A stretch of 64,000 bases of DNA from Moringa oleifera (taxonomy: Eukaryota; Streptophyta; Magnoliopsida; Brassicales; Moringaceae). Made by a program: the position numbers and the translations under genes. Of this stretch, positions 24,355-37,970 are shown one piece after another. Numbering within the stretch: position 1 is the first letter of the stretch; the number at the start of each line of letters is the position of its first letter. The notes under the pieces were generated by a model that was not told the origin of the DNA, did no database searches, and worked only from the letters and a program-made list of their open reading frames with translations. The stretch spans positions 1,150,001 to 1,214,000 of the forward strand of contig JAJFZO010000902.1 of NCBI GenBank assembly GCA_021397835.1, in the 5' to 3' direction.

Positions 24355-25040
24355 TGATTTGTTTAATTAGAGTAGGGACATTAATCTCGTTGATCGCCGA
24401 CCTTTAAACTTTCTCTTAGACTTAAAAGTATTAAAATCTTTCATTTGAGAAAACCTAGTGTCCTATTGCTTTCCTGCCTTGGTAACCACATCATCATTTT
24501 TTATTTGATCAAAATAAGAGATTTTGTTCTTTTGAACAAGTTTTTAACTTTTCATTTGAAAATGCAACGCTTGTACAAAAAGACCTCCTTATATATAAAA
24601 AGGGTTAGTATTGATGAAAAAATCTTTTCTCATAAACAGAAAACAGTACCAAAATTGAAAAGGACAATTATTAGATTATTAAGTAAAGTCAAAAGTTAAC
24701 AACTCTGCACAAAAACTCTAATTGTAACTCATATTTCTTTTCTTCATGCAGTACACATCTTTAAGCCTTTTCAATGTTTTCAACTGAATCTCATAAAGTG
24801 AACCATAAAAGGAAAGGTTGATTTTGAATTTGGTAAAGGGAATTTTAGTATTTATCTTTGGCTTCCACAAGTACATAACAAAATAGAGACACAGAGAGAA
24901 GTCACCCACCAAGATTCTTCTTACACCCTTCCAACTCATTTTGATTTCATAATAAATTCAGTATGTTATTAGAAATCCTACCACATGCAATGCAGTGGCT
25001 TCCAAATCATGTGGATAACATTGTCATAGGACATCAGTCC
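24355..25040 (+). repeat. Local duplication, segment Z, copy 2
   Basis: Copy of 18840-19500. The right end, just after GACATCAG, abuts the truncated first unit of the ACC exon array at about 25045, so this is a rearrangement breakpoint. It contains the second version of the short MRKPS frame, which is not conserved enough to call a gene. Confidence 0.8.
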
Positions 25041-25044
25041 ACTA

Positions 25045-26945
25045 ATCTTATAGGACAGGTACCCGTTTAAACTCATTTTATTATCATCAAAACTGCTATT
25101 GCTTGTGTTTTTCTATCTAAACTGGAATTGCTACTCATGAAAGCTGCTACTACTACTGTTATTCATCAAAACTGCTACTACCACCGCTAATCAAGCTAAA
25201 TTTCTACTGTAAGCCATCATAACTGCTACTCTCTCCAAACTGCTATTATTATACTCTTATTGCTTTTCTTTTAAACTGCCGATGTTACAACTACTCCATT
25301 TAGGCTGCTACACCTATACCGAAATTGCTAATTAATTCGTGCTCCTATTACTCTACTGCAACAGCTGCTCGATTTAAATTGCCAGTCTTACTACTACTCA
25401 TCAAAACAGCTACTCGCACTACTAATGCATCTAAACTGCTACTGCTATACTACTACTGCTACTTTCTCTAAATTGCTATTGCACTGCAACCGCTACAATG
25501 CTATACTGTTATCGGTGTTGTTATAGTGCTACTTTTACTATTATCGTGTTCACTATTCTTTTAAATAGATAGCAAGTTATTACCTAAAAAACATTAACGT
25601 ACTCAAATGAGATTAGTAGCTTCTACTTACCAATTTGAGAATCCTGGATTTCATAATTGCCTCCCTCTGGACTGCAAATAAAAAATTCAATCATTTAGTT
25701 AGAAAATGAACCATGTTATCAAAAACATAGTTTTGAAAAAAAGAAAAAAACAAAATAACTTATCTTTACACAGAAGTAAGCACACATATTTAGTTCAGCT
25801 CTCCTAAAAGTCAAAGAATTATGCAGCTCAACTCTAGTTCATAAAAATGTGCAATAAAATGCGTCAACTATGATTGCTCAAGAAAGCTAGTAATTTACCT
25901 GTAGTTTCCCATCAGTGGGTTTCAAATCATTATCCGGGTCTACTCCTGTCTAGTGAATAGCTAAAGAATAGCCTTTGGCCTCGTACTCTTTGCTTTTTTC
26001 AAAATTAAAAGGGGTTAGCGGTCGCTGAGGATTTTTATGCTAGAAAATAGCCTTATTTCTTATTAAATGTCAGCATAGATTATGAGATACAACATTATAT
26101 AACAACGGAGAACAATTTAACAAAATATACAATCGTACCAGTAATTTGCGAGGGAGAAACATCGACCTAAAATGCAACATGCGCAGCAAAAAGTTTTACA
26201 TTAACAATCCATTTTATAATTGAGTGCTCCACTTATATGCAATACTTGCTGACATTCATTAACATTAAACATCTTAACAAGATAACTGGCAAGCCATTTC
26301 AAATTCAAAATGACTTGTGCCAAAACCACAACAAAAACGAGGTCAAAACTTATCATCAACCTGATTGTTCACATCCTAAGTTAGAAATATCATCTACAAA
26401 GATATCGACATGAACGAATACACGCAACCAAAAATTATAAAATATACCTGAGCGAAGAGCCAGCAAAGTATACCTACGATACAAGATTGGGTATCAGAAA
26501 AGAATATTTATTGGTGTCCATGCTTTCAAGATACTCAACAGTTGCAGCTTAAAAATAATTAACCATTTAGCGAACCTTGTAGTTACTTCCTAAAGTTCCT
26601 TGATAGTTTTCAAAGGAGCCAATGTAATTTGACCCTCCTTAATAATCTGTACCATACACATTAAAAAGGAAAGATCTCATAAAAATATTCTCCAAAATGA
26701 TAAATGCTATTCTTCCCATTTTATGGTTGGGAAGGCAGGATATAACTTGAATTCAATAAAAAATAGCAAAATAAGAAAAATATTATACATAGTAACCAAA
26801 TCAAAATTCAGTGACAACAAAATGAATGAACGTTCTAATGCCTCTTCTCGATATTACAGTCCCTGCAATGAAAAGCTGCAACATTTTCATAATGATCACA
26901 AAGTAGTTAAACCACTACATTTCAACTCTAGTTAGAAAATGCGAT
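25045..26945 (-). pseudogene. ACC1 exon-array unit 1 (truncated at its distal end)
   Basis: Exon remnants read on the minus strand: VQLLCD-type and RDC block 26838-26935; IIKEGQITLAP/AATVEYLESMDTNKYSF 26470-26655; VEHP-type exon 26139-26245; KGYSLAIH to DLKPTDGKLQ 25897-26030; WAYFSVK-type 25764-25815; GGIHEF/DSQFG-type 25630-25676. These follow the order of biotin carboxylase in plant homomeric ACC, the cytosolic enzyme making malonyl-CoA from acetyl-CoA. The third-listed motif keeps DPDNDLKPTDGKLQ, close to the family's DPDDGFKPTSGKVQ, but an in-frame stop lies within the exon. The low-complexity block (25045-25565) is cut partway, where it joins segment Z. Confidence 0.85.
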
Positions 26946-29045
26946 ACATATCTAAACTTCTCCTCCATCAAAACTTCTACTGCTAGTCCTACTCAAACCA
27001 AACTTATACTGTTATACTACTGCACGGCTACTGCTACTCTATCCAGGCTACCACTGCTATATGTCAGTGCTACTCCTCTAAACTGCTGCTGTTAGTGCCA
27101 TTCCGTTTAATCTACTGCAGCTATACTGTAATTACTTCTCAATCCGAACTGCTATTGCTATACAGCTACAGCTACCCGTTTAAACCCATTTTATTACTCA
27201 TCAAAACTGCTATTGCTCGTACTTTTCTATCTAAACTAGAATTGCTACTCATGAAAGCTGGTACTACTACTGCTACTCATCAAAGCTGCTACTACCATTG
27301 CTAATCAAGCTAAACTGCTGCTGTAATCCATCATAACTTCTACTCTCTCCAAACTGCTACTGTATACTCTTATTGCTTTTCTTTTAAACTGCTAGTGTTA
27401 CAACTACTCCATTTAACCTGCTACACCTATATCGAAATTGCTAATCAATTCGTGCTCTTACTGCTATACAACAACAACTGCTCGATTTAAATTGCTAGTC
27501 TTACTGCTACTCATCAAAACTGCTACTTGCACTATTAGTGCATCTAAACTGCTACTACTATACTATTACTGTTGCTCTCTCTTAATTGCTATTGCACTGC
27601 AAACGCTACAATGTTATACTGCTATCGGTGTTGTTATAGTGCTACTTTTACTATTATCGTGTTCACTATTCTTTTTAAATAGAGAGAAGGTTATTACCTA
27701 AAAAATATTAACATACCCAAATGAGATTAGTAGCTTCTACTTACCAATTTGAGAATCCCAGATTTCACGATTGCCTCCCCTGGACTACAAGTAAGAAATT
27801 CAATTGTTTAGTTAGAAAATGAACCTTTCAATCAAACACATAGTTTTGAAAAAAAAAAGAAAAAACAAAATAACGTATGTTTACATAGAAGTAAGCACAC
27901 ATTTTTAGTTCAACTCTCCTAAAAGTCAAAGAATTATGCAGCTCAACTCTAGTTCATAAAAATGCGCAATAAAATGCATCAACCATGATTGGTCAAGAAA
28001 GCTAACAATTTACCTGTAGTTTCTCATCAATGAGTTTCAAATCATCATCCAGGTCTTTTCCAGTCTAGTGAACAGCTAAAGAATAACCTTTTTGCCTCGT
28101 GCTCTCTGTATTTTCAAAATTAAAAGGGATTAGCAGTAGCTAAGGATTTTCATCCCAAAAAATAACGTTATTTCTTATTAAATATAAGCATAGATTATGA
28201 GATACTGCATTAAATAACTACGGAGAACAATTTAACGAACTATACTATCGTACCAGTAATTTAAGAGAGAGGAACATCGACCCCGAATGCAGCTTGCACA
28301 GCAGAAAATTTTACATCAACAATCCATTCTGTAATAAGGTGCTATACCTGTATGCAATACTTGCTGATAGTCATTGACACTAAACATCCTAATAAGGTAG
28401 CTGGCAAGCCATTTCAAATACAAAATGACTTGTGCCAAAACCACAACAAAAACGAGGTCAAAACTTATCAACCTAATTGTCAGCATCCCAAGTTAGAAAT
28501 ATCATCTATAAAGATATCGACATGAATGAATAAACACAAATAAAAATTATGAAGTATACCTGAGGGAACAGCCAGCAAAGTATACCTGCGATACAAGATT
28601 AGGTACTAAAAAATACCATTTATCGGTGTTTATACTTTCAAGATACTCAACAGTTACAGCTCAGAAATAATTAACCATTTGGTGAACCTTTTAGTTGCTT
28701 GCTGAAGTTCCTTAATAGTTTTCAAAGGAGCCCATGTAATTTGACCCTCCATAATAATCTGTACTATACACATTAAAAAGTAAAGATCTAAAAAAAACAT
28801 TCTCCAAAAAGATAAATGCTATTCTTCCACTCTTATTGTTGGATATAATTTGAATTCAATAAAAAATAATAAAATAAGAAAAATATTGTACCTAATAACC
28901 AAATCTAAATTTAATGACAACAAAAAGAATGAACCTTCAGGTGCCTCATCTCGATATTACAATCCCTGCAATGAGAACCTTCAACATTTTCATAATGATC
29001 ACAAAGTAACTGAACCAATACATTTCAAGTCTAGTTAGAAAATAC
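26946..29045 (-). pseudogene. ACC1 exon-array unit 2
   Basis: Full-length unit of about 2.1 kb: low-complexity CTGCTACT block 26955-27665, GGIHEF-type exon near 27745, WAYFSVK-type exon near 27885, AESTRPKG-type exon 28013-28150, VEHP-type exon 28252-28350, EGQITLAP exon 28575-28763 and RDCNIERRHQK-type exon 28935-29035. Stops and frameshifts occur in several exons. Plus-strand open frames over the low-complexity block (27095-27304 and 27438-27701) are Leu/Tyr/Thr-rich by-products of the repeats, not genes. Confidence 0.85.
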
Positions 29046-29810
29046 GATACACATCTAAACTTCTCCTCCGTCAAAACTTCCGCTGCTAGTCCTACTGCAA
29101 CCAATACACATCTAAACTTCTCTTCCGTCAAAACTTCTGCTGCTAGTCCTACTCCAACCAAACTTCTACCGCTATACTACAGCACTACTACTACTACTCT
29201 ATCCAAGCTACCACTGCTATATGCCAGTGCTACTCCTCTAAACTGCTGCTGCTAGTGCCACTTCGTTTAAGCCACTATAGCTATACAACAATTACTTCTC
29301 AATCCGAACTGTTATTGTTATATAGCTACAGCTACCCGTTTAAACTCCTTCTATTACTCATCAAAACTGCTACGGCTTATGCTTTTCTACCTAAACTGGA
29401 ATTGCTACTCAAGAAAGCTCAAAAATAATTAACCATTTAGCAAACCTTTAAGTTGCTTGCCGAAGTTCCTTGATAGTTTTCAAAGGAGCCAATGTAATTT
29501 GACCCTCTTTAATAATCTGTACCACACACATTAAAAAGTAAAGATTTCATACAAAAGGATAAATGTTATTCTTCCCCATTTATTGTTAGGAAGGTAGGAT
29601 ATAACTTGAATTCAATAAAAAAATGGCAAAATGAGAAAAATATTATACATAATAACCAAATCTAAATTCAGTGACAACAAAAAGAATGAACCTTTTGGTG
29701 CCTCCTCCCGATATTACAATCTTTGTAATGAAAAGCTGCAACATTTTCATAATGATCACAAAGTAGCTGAACCACTACATTTCAACTTTAGTTAGAAAAT
29801 ATGATACATA
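29046..29810 (-). pseudogene. Partial ACC1 array unit between units 2 and 3
   Basis: An extra partial repeat that lengthens the local interval to 2.85 kb. Part of the low-complexity block (29046-29418) is joined abruptly to the end of the AATVEYL/EGQITLAP exon (29419-29525). The RDC exon follows (29697-29795). The four downstream exons are missing, so the breakpoint removed about 1.3 kb of a unit. A 60-bp direct repeat (29041-29100 against 29101-29160) lies at its left edge. Confidence 0.8.
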
Positions 29811-31900
29811 TTTGAACTTCTCCTCCATCAAAACCTCTGCTGCTAGCCCAACTCCAACCAACTTCTATCGCTATACTACTGCACTACTATTGCTGCACAA
29901 TCCAAGCTACCATGGCTATATGGCAGTGCTATTCCTCTAAACTGCTACTGCTAGTGCCATTTCGTTTAAGCTACTACAACTATACTGTAATTCCTTCTCA
30001 ATCCGAACTGCTATTGTTATACAGCTACAGCAACTCGTTTAAACTCCTTCTATTACTCATCAAAACTGCTACTGCTTGTACTTTTCTATCTAAACTTGAA
30101 TTGCTACTCATGAAAGCTTATACTACTACGGTTGCTCATCAAAACTGTTATTACCGCTGTTAATCAAGTTAAACTGGTACTGCTAATCCATCATAGTTAC
30201 TACTCTCTCCGAATTGCTACTGTTATACTCTTATTACTTTTCTTTGAAACTTCTGGTCTTACAACCACCCCATTTAAGCTGCTACACCAGTACCGAAATT
30301 GCAAATCAATTCGAGCTCCTACTGCTCTATTACAACGACTGCTAGATTTAAATTGCCAGTCTTACTGCTACTCATCAAAACTGCTACTCTCACTACTAAT
30401 GCATCTAAACTGCTACTGCTATACTACTATTGTTTCTCTCTCTGAATTACTATTACACTGTAGCTACTACAATGCTATACTGCTATTGGTATTGTTATAG
30501 TGCTACTTTTATTATTATCGTGTTCACTATTCCTTTTAAATAAACAGTATGTTATTACCTAAAAAATATTAGCGTACTCGAATGAGATTAGTAGCTTCTA
30601 CTTACCAAAATGAGAATCCCAGATTTCATGATTGCCTCCCTTAGACTGCAAGTAAGAAATTCAGTCATTTAGTTAGAAAATGAACCATGCTATCAAACGT
30701 ATAGTTTTGAAAAAAAATAACAAAATAACTTATCTTTACAGAGAAGTAAGCCCACATATTTGGTTCCACTCTTCTAAAAGTCAAAGAAATATGTACCTCA
30801 ACTCTAGTTCATAAAAATGGGCAACAAAATGCATCAACTATGATTGCTCTAAAAAGCTGACAATTTACCTGTAGTTTCCAATCAGTTGGTTTAAAATCAT
30901 CATCTGGGTCTTCTCCTATCTAGTGAAAAGCTAAAGAATAACCTTTTGGCCTCGTACCCTCTACTTTTTCCAAATTATAAGGGGTTAGCGGTAGCTGAGG
31001 ATTTTCATGCCAGAAATAGCCTTATTTCTTATCAAATATAGGCATAGATTTAAGATACTGCGTCAAATAACTACGGAGAACAATTTAATAAAATGTACTA
31101 TCGTAGTAGTAATTTGTGAGAGAGGAACACCGACCTCGAATGTAGCTTGCGCAGCATAAAGTTTTACATTAACAATCCACTTCGTAATTGGGTGCTTCAC
31201 CTGCATGCAATACTTACTGACATTCATTAACACTAACATCTTAATAAGGTAGCTGGCAAGCCATTTCAAATACAAAACGCCTTATGCCAAAAGCACAACA
31301 AAAACGAGGTTAAAACCTATCAACTTGATTATCCGCATCCTAAGTTAGAAATATCATCTACAAAGATATCGACATGAATGAATACATGCAAATAAAAATT
31401 ATGAAGTATACCTAAGGGAACAGCAAGCAAATTATACCTGCGACACAAGATTGGGTATTAAAAAATAGCATTTATTGGTGTCTATGCTTTCAAGATACTC
31501 AATAGTTGCAGCTCAAAAATAATTAACCATTTAGCGAACCTTTTAGTTGCTTGCTGAAGTTCGTTGATAGTTTTCAAAGAAGCCAATATAATTTGACCCT
31601 CCTTAAAAATCTGTACCATACACATTAAAAAGTAAAGATCTCATACAAAAGGATAAATGCTATTCTTCCCCTCTTATGGTTGGGAAGGTAGGATATAACT
31701 TGAATTCAATAAAAAAATAGTAAAATAAGAAAAATATTATACGTAATAACCAAATCTAAATTCAATGGCATCAAGAAAGAATGAACCTTCTGGTGCTTCC
31801 CCTCGATATTACAATCCCTGCAATTAAAAGATGCAACATTTTCATAATGATCACAAAGTAGCCAAACCACTACATTTCAACTCTAGTTTGAAAATTCGAT
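29811..31900 (-). pseudogene. ACC1 exon-array unit 3
   Basis: Complete exon set. The VEHP-type exon (31120-31205) reads AAQATFEVGVPLSQI, close to the family's AAQVAVGMGIPLWQI. The TPF/AESTRPKG exon is at 30868-31010, the EGQ exon at 31440-31620 and the RDC exon at 31785-31890. Splice-like CAG/GTAAAT junctions remain at the exon edges. Disabled by stops and frameshifts. Confidence 0.85.
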
Positions 31901-33745
31901 ACATATCTAAACTTTTCCACTGTCAAAACCTGTGTTACTAGTCCTATTCCAACCAAACTTCTACCGCTATACTACTGCACTGCCATTACTACTCTATCAA
32001 AGCTACCACTGCTATATGCTAGTGCTACTCATCTAAACTGCTGCTGCTAGTGCCTCTTCGTTTAAGCTACTATAGCTATACTACAATTACTTCTCAATCC
32101 AAACTGCTATTATTATATAGCTACAGCTGCCCGTTTAAACTCCTTCTATTACTCATCAAAACTGCTACTGCTTATGCTTTTCTATCTAAACTTGAATTGC
32201 TATTCATGAAAGCTTCTACTACTACTGCTACTCATCCAAACAGCTATTACCGTTGCAAATCAAGTTAAACTGCTACTGCTAATCCATCATAGCTACAATG
32301 CTATACTGCTATTGGTATTGTTATAGTTTTACTTTTACTATTATCGTGTTCACTATTCCTCTTAAATAAACAGTATGTTATTACCTAAAAAATATTAATG
32401 TACTCAAATGAGATTAGTAGCTTATACTTACCAAATTGAGAATTTCAGATTTCATTATTGCTTCCCTTGGACTGCAAGTAAGAAATTCAATCATTTAGTT
32501 TGGAAACGAACCATGCTGTCAAACATATAGTTTTGAAAAAAAACAAAATAAAAAAATAACTTATCTTTACAGAGAAGTAAGCCCACATATTTGGTTCAGC
32601 TCTCCTGAAAGTCAAAAAATTATGCAGCTCAACTCTAATTCATAAAAATGGGCAATAAAATACATCAACTGTGATTGCTCTAGAAAGGTGACAATTTACC
32701 TGTAGTTTCCCATCAGTGGGTTTCAAATCATCATCCGATCTTTTCTTGTCTAGTGAATAGTCAAAGAATAACCTTTTGGCCTCGTACTCTCTGCTTTTTC
32801 TAAATTAAAAGGGGTTAGCAGTTGCTGAGGATTTTTATGCTAGAAAATAGCCTTATTTCTTATTAAATGTAGGCATAGATTTAACATATTGCGTTAAATA
32901 ACTACGGAAAACAATTTCATGAAATATACTATCGTACTAGTAATTTATGAGAAAGGAACATCGGCCCTGAATGCAACATGTGCAGCATAAAGTTTTACAT
33001 CAACAATTCACTCCATAATTGGGTACTTCACCTGTACGCAATATTTGCTGACATTCATTAACACTAAACATCTTAATAAGGTAGCTGGCAAGCCATTTCA
33101 AATACAAAACCCCTTATGCCAAAACCACAACAAAAACGAGGACAAAACTTATCAACTTGATTTTTCGCATCCTAAGTGAGAAATATCATTTATAAAGATA
33201 TTGACAAGAATGAATACATGCAAATAAAATTTATGAAGTATACCTGAGGGAACAGCCAGCGAAGTATACCTACGATAAAAGATTGGGTATTAAAAATGAC
33301 ATTTATTAGTGTCAATGCTTTCAAGATACTCAACAGTTGCAGCTCAAAAGTAATTAACCATTTAGCGAACGTTTTAGTTGCTTGCTGAAGTTCCTTGATA
33401 GTTTTGAAAGGGGCCAATGTAATTTGACCCTCCTTAATAATCTGTACCACACACATTAAAAAGCAAAGATCTAATAAAAACATTCTCTGAAAGGATAAAT
33501 GCTATTCTTCACCTCTTATGGTTGGGAAGTATGATATAACTTGAATTCAATAAAAAAAATAGCAAAACAAGAAAAATATTATACGTAATAACCAAATCTA
33601 AATTCAGTGACAACAAAAAGAATGAACCTTCTGGTGCCTCTTCTCAATATTATCATCCCTGCAATGAAAAGCTGCAACATTTTCATAATGATCACAAAGT
33701 AGCTGAATCATTATATTTCAACTCTAGTTAGAAAATACGATATAT
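31901..33745 (-). pseudogene. ACC1 exon-array unit 4 (deletion in intron-like block)
   Basis: About 280 bp of the low-complexity block is missing at about 32292, shortening the unit to 1.84 kb. The exon at 32697-32840 encodes EKAESTRPKGYSL on the minus strand. Its core KAESTRPKG is the same as in typical plant ACC1, which makes this exon diagnostic. The exon at 33245-33450 contains EGQITLAPFKTIKELQQATK, matching the family's EGPITVAPLETVKKLEQAAR. It then has a TGA where the family has the Gly codon of VNYVGAATVEYL. Confidence 0.88.
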
Positions 33746-35860
33746 ATCTAAACTTCTCCTCCGTTAAAACCTCTGCTGCTAGTCCTATTCCAACCAAACT
33801 TCTACCGCTATACTACTGCACTGCCATTGCTACATTATCCAAGCTACAACTGCTATATGCTAGTGCCACTCCTCTAAACTGCTGCTGCTAGTGCCACTTC
33901 GTTTAAGCTACTACAGCTATACTGCAATTACTTCTCAATCCGAATTGCTATTGTTATACAGTTACAGCTACCTGTTTAAACTCCTTTTATTACTAATCCA
34001 AACTGCTGCTGCTTGTGCTTCTCTATCTAAACTTGAATTGCTACTCATGAAAGCTTAAACTACTACTGCTACTCATCCAAACTGTTATTACCGTTGCTAA
34101 TCAAGTTAACCTGCTACTTCTAATCCATCACAGCTACTACTCTCTCCGAATTGCTACGGTTATGCTTTTATTACTTTTTCTTTTAAACTTCTGGTGTTAC
34201 AACTACTTCATTTAAGCTTTTGCACCTACAGAAATTGCTAATCAATTCGAGATCCTACTGCTCTACTGCAACGGCTGCTCGATTTAAATTGCCAGTCTTA
34301 CTACTACTTATCAAAACTGCTACTCCCACTACTAATGCGTCTAAACTGCTACTGCTATACTACTACTGCTTCTCTCTCTTAACTACTATTACACTGCAAT
34401 TGCTACAATGCTATTATGCTATTGGTATTGTTATAGTGCTACTTTTACTATTATCCTGGTCACTAATTCTTTTAAATAAACAGTATGCTATTACCTAAAA
34501 AATATTAATGTACTCAAATGAGATTAGTAGATTCTACTTACAAAATTGAGAATTCCAGATTTCATGATTGCCTCCCCTAGACTGCAAGTAAGAAATTCAA
34601 TCATTTAGTTAGAAAATGAACCATGCTATCAAACGTATAGTTTTGGAAAAAAAAACAAAATAAAAAAATAACTTATCTTTACACAGAAGTAAGCCCACAT
34701 ATTTGGTTCGGCTCTCTTGAAAGTCAAAGAATTATGCAGCCCAACTCTAGTTCATGAAAATGGGCAGTAAAATACATCAACTATCATTGCTCAAGAAAGG
34801 TGACAATTTACCTGTAGTTTCCCATCAATCGGTTTCAAATCATCATCTGATCTTCTTCTGTCTAGTGAACAGCTAAAGAATAACCTTTTGGCCTCGTACT
34901 CTCTGTTTTTTCCAAATTAAAAGGGGTTAGCGGTAGCTGAGGATTTTCATGCTAGAAAATAGCCTCATTTCTTGTTAAATATAGGCATAGATTTGACATA
35001 CGGCGTTAAATAACTATTGAGACCAATTTAGTAAAATATACTATCGTACCAGTAATTTGCGAGAGAGGAACATCGGCCCCGAATGCAACATGTGCAGCAT
35101 CAAGTTTTACATCAATAATCCACTCCGTAATTGGGTGCTTCACTTGTTTGCAATACTTGCTGACATTCATTAACACTAAACATCTTAATAAGGTAGCTGG
35201 CAAGCCATTTCAAATAAAAAATGCCTTATGCCAAAACCAAAACAAAAACGAGGTCAAAACTTATCAACCTGATTTTTCGCATCCCAAGTCAGAAATATCA
35301 TCTATAAAGATATTGAAATGAATGAATACATGTAAATAAAAATTATGAAGTAAACCTGAGGGAACAGCCAGCAAAGTATGCCTGCGATACAAGATTTGGT
35401 ATTAAAAAATGGCATTTATTAGTCTTCGTGCTTTCAATATACTCAACAGTTGCAGCTCAAAAGTAATTAACCATTTAGCGAACATTTTAGTTGCTTGCTG
35501 AAGTTCCTTGATAGTTTTCAAAGGGACCAATGTAATTTGACCCTCTGTAATAATTTGTTCCACACACATCAAAAAGCAAAGATCTAATAAAAACATTCTC
35601 TGAAAGGATAAATGCTATTCTTCGCCTCTTATGGTTGGGAAGATAGGATATAACTTGAATTCAATAAAAAAAAAGCAAAACAAGAAAAATATTATATGTA
35701 ATAACCAAATCAAAATTCAGTGACAACAAAAGGAATGAACCTTCTGTTGCCTCCTCTCAATACTACAATCCCTGCAATGAAAAGCTGCAACATTTTCATA
35801 ATGATCACAAAATAGCTGAATCACTATATTTCAACTCCAGTTAGAAAATACGATACATAT
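33746..35860 (-). pseudogene. ACC1 exon-array unit 5
   Basis: Standard 2.11-kb unit. The VEHP-type exon (35050-35145) reads VKHPITEWIIDVKLDAAHVA, against VEHPVTEWIAEINLPAAQVA in the family. The AESTRPKG exon is near 34810-34945, and the EGQITLVP exon ends near 35560. The RDC exon is near 35755-35850. Frameshifts and stops are present; the unit keeps splice-like exon borders. Confidence 0.85.
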
Positions 35861-37970
35861 CTAAACTTCTCCTCCATCTAAACCTCTGTTGCTAGTCCTA
35901 CTATAACCAAACTTCTACCGCTATACTACTGCACTGCCATTGCTACTTTATCGAAGCTATTGCTGCTATATGCTAGTGTTACTCCTCTAAACTGTTGCTG
36001 CCAGTGCCACTTCGTTTAAGCTACTACAGCTATACTGCAATTACTTCTCAATCCGAACTACTATTGTTGTACAGCTACTCATTTAAACTCCTTTTATTAC
36101 TAATCAAAACTGCTACTGCTTGTGCCTTTCTATTGAAACTTGAATTGCTACTAATGAAAGCTTTTACTACTACTGCTACTCATCCAAACAACTATTGCCG
36201 TTGCTAATCAAGTTAAACTGCTACTGCTAATCCATCACAGCTACTACTCTCTCCGAATTGCTACTGTTATGCTCTTATTACTTTTTCTTTTAAACTTCTA
36301 GTGTTACAACTACTCCATTTAAGCTTTTTCACCTGCATCGAAATTGCTAATCAATTCGAGCTCTTACTGCTCTACTGCAACGGCTGCTCGATTTAAATTG
36401 CCAGTCTTACTACTACTCATCAAAACTGCTACTCCCACTACTAATGCATCCAAACTGCTATTGCTATACTACTACTGCTCTTTTCTCTGAATTACTATTA
36501 CACTACAACTGCTACAATGCTATACTGTTATTGGTATTGTTATAGTGCTACTTTTACTATTATCATGTTCACTATTTCTTTTAAATAAATAGTATGTTAT
36601 TACCTAAAAAATAGTAATGTACTCAAATGAGATTAGTAGCTTCTACTTACCAAATTGAGAATCCAGAATTTCATGATTGCCTCCCCTGGATTGCAAGTAA
36701 GAAATTCAATCATTTAGTTAGAAAATGAACCATGCTATCAAACGTATAGTTTTGAAAAAAAAAACAAAAAAACAAAATAACTTATCTTTACACAGAAGTA
36801 AGCCCACATATTTGGTTCAGCTCTCCTGAAAGTCAAAGAATTATGCAGCCCAACTCTAGTTCATCAAAATGGGAAAAAAAATGCATCAACTATCATTGCT
36901 CAAGAAAGGTGACAATTTACCTGTAGTTTCCCAACAGTTGGTTTCAAATCATCATCCGGTCTTCTCACATCTAGTGAATAGCTAAAGAATAACCTTTTGG
37001 CCTCGTATTCTCTGCTTTTTTCAGATTAAAAAGGGTTAGCGGTAGCTGAGGATTGTCATGCCAAAAAATAGACTTATTTCTTATTAAATGTAGGCATAGA
37101 TTTGACATATTGCATTAAATAACTACGAAGAACAATTTAATGAAACATATTATCGTACTAGTAATTTGCGAGAGAGGAACATCGGCCCCGAATGCAACAT
37201 GTGCAGCATAAAGTTTTACATCAACAATCCACTCCGTAATTTGGTGCTTCACCTATATGCAATACTTGCTGACATTCATTAACACTAAACATCTTAATAA
37301 GGTAGCTAGCAAGCCATTTCAAATACAAAACGCCTTATACCAAAACCAAACAAAAACGAGGTCAAAACTTATCAACCTGATTTTTCGCATCCCAAGTCAA
37401 AAATATCATCTATAAAGATATTGACATGAATGAATACATGCAAATAAAAATTATGAAGTATACCTGAGGGAACAGCCAGCAAAGTATACCTACGATAAAA
37501 GATTAGGTATTAAAAATGACATTTATTGGTGTCCATGCTTTCAAGATACTCAATAGTTGCAGCTCAAAAGTAATTAACCATTTAGTGAACCTTTTAGTTG
37601 CTTGCTGAAGTTCCTTGATAGTTTTCATAGGGGCCAATGTAATTTGAACCTCCTTAATAATCTGTACCACACACATTAAAAAGTAAAGATCTAATAAAAA
37701 TATTCTCTAAAAGGATAAATGCTATTCTTTGCCTCTTATGGTTGGGAAGGTAGGATATAACTTGAATTCAATGAAAAAAAATAGCAAAACAAGAAACATA
37801 TTATATGTAATAACTAAATCAAAATTCAGTGACAGCAAAAAGAATGAACCTTCTGGTGCCTCGTCTCAATATTACAATCCTAGCAATGAAAAGCTGCGAC
37901 ATTTTCATAATGATCACAAAATAGCTGAATCACTATATTTCAACTCTAGTTAGAAAATACGATACATATC
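35861..37970 (-). pseudogene. ACC1 exon-array unit 6
   Basis: Standard unit, nearly identical to unit 7 over the low-complexity block and the first two downstream exons (36296-36880 against 38409-38990). This points to a recent exchange between neighbours. It carries all six exon remnants: WAYFSVK-type near 36790, AESTRPKG-type near 36920-37060, VEHP-type near 37165-37255, EGQ exon near 37470-37670, RDC exon near 37850-37950. Confidence 0.85.

Noticed and set aside
27095..27304. Family of plus-strand frames with similar proteins (LLLLIKTATACAFLSKLELL type) in every ACC unit
   Set aside because: They lie wholly in the CTGCTACT-rich intron-like block. Composition is dominated by Leu, Tyr, Thr and Ser from repeat codons, and similarity between units follows from the DNA repeat. 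The real homology signal in the units is on the minus strand in other segments.
35006..35203. Repeated minus-strand open frames beginning MPATLLRCLVLMNVSKYC
   Set aside because: The first half is intron read-through; only the part from VKHPITEW onward is ACC exon sequence. I annotate it as exon remnant within the units, not as a small conserved gene.
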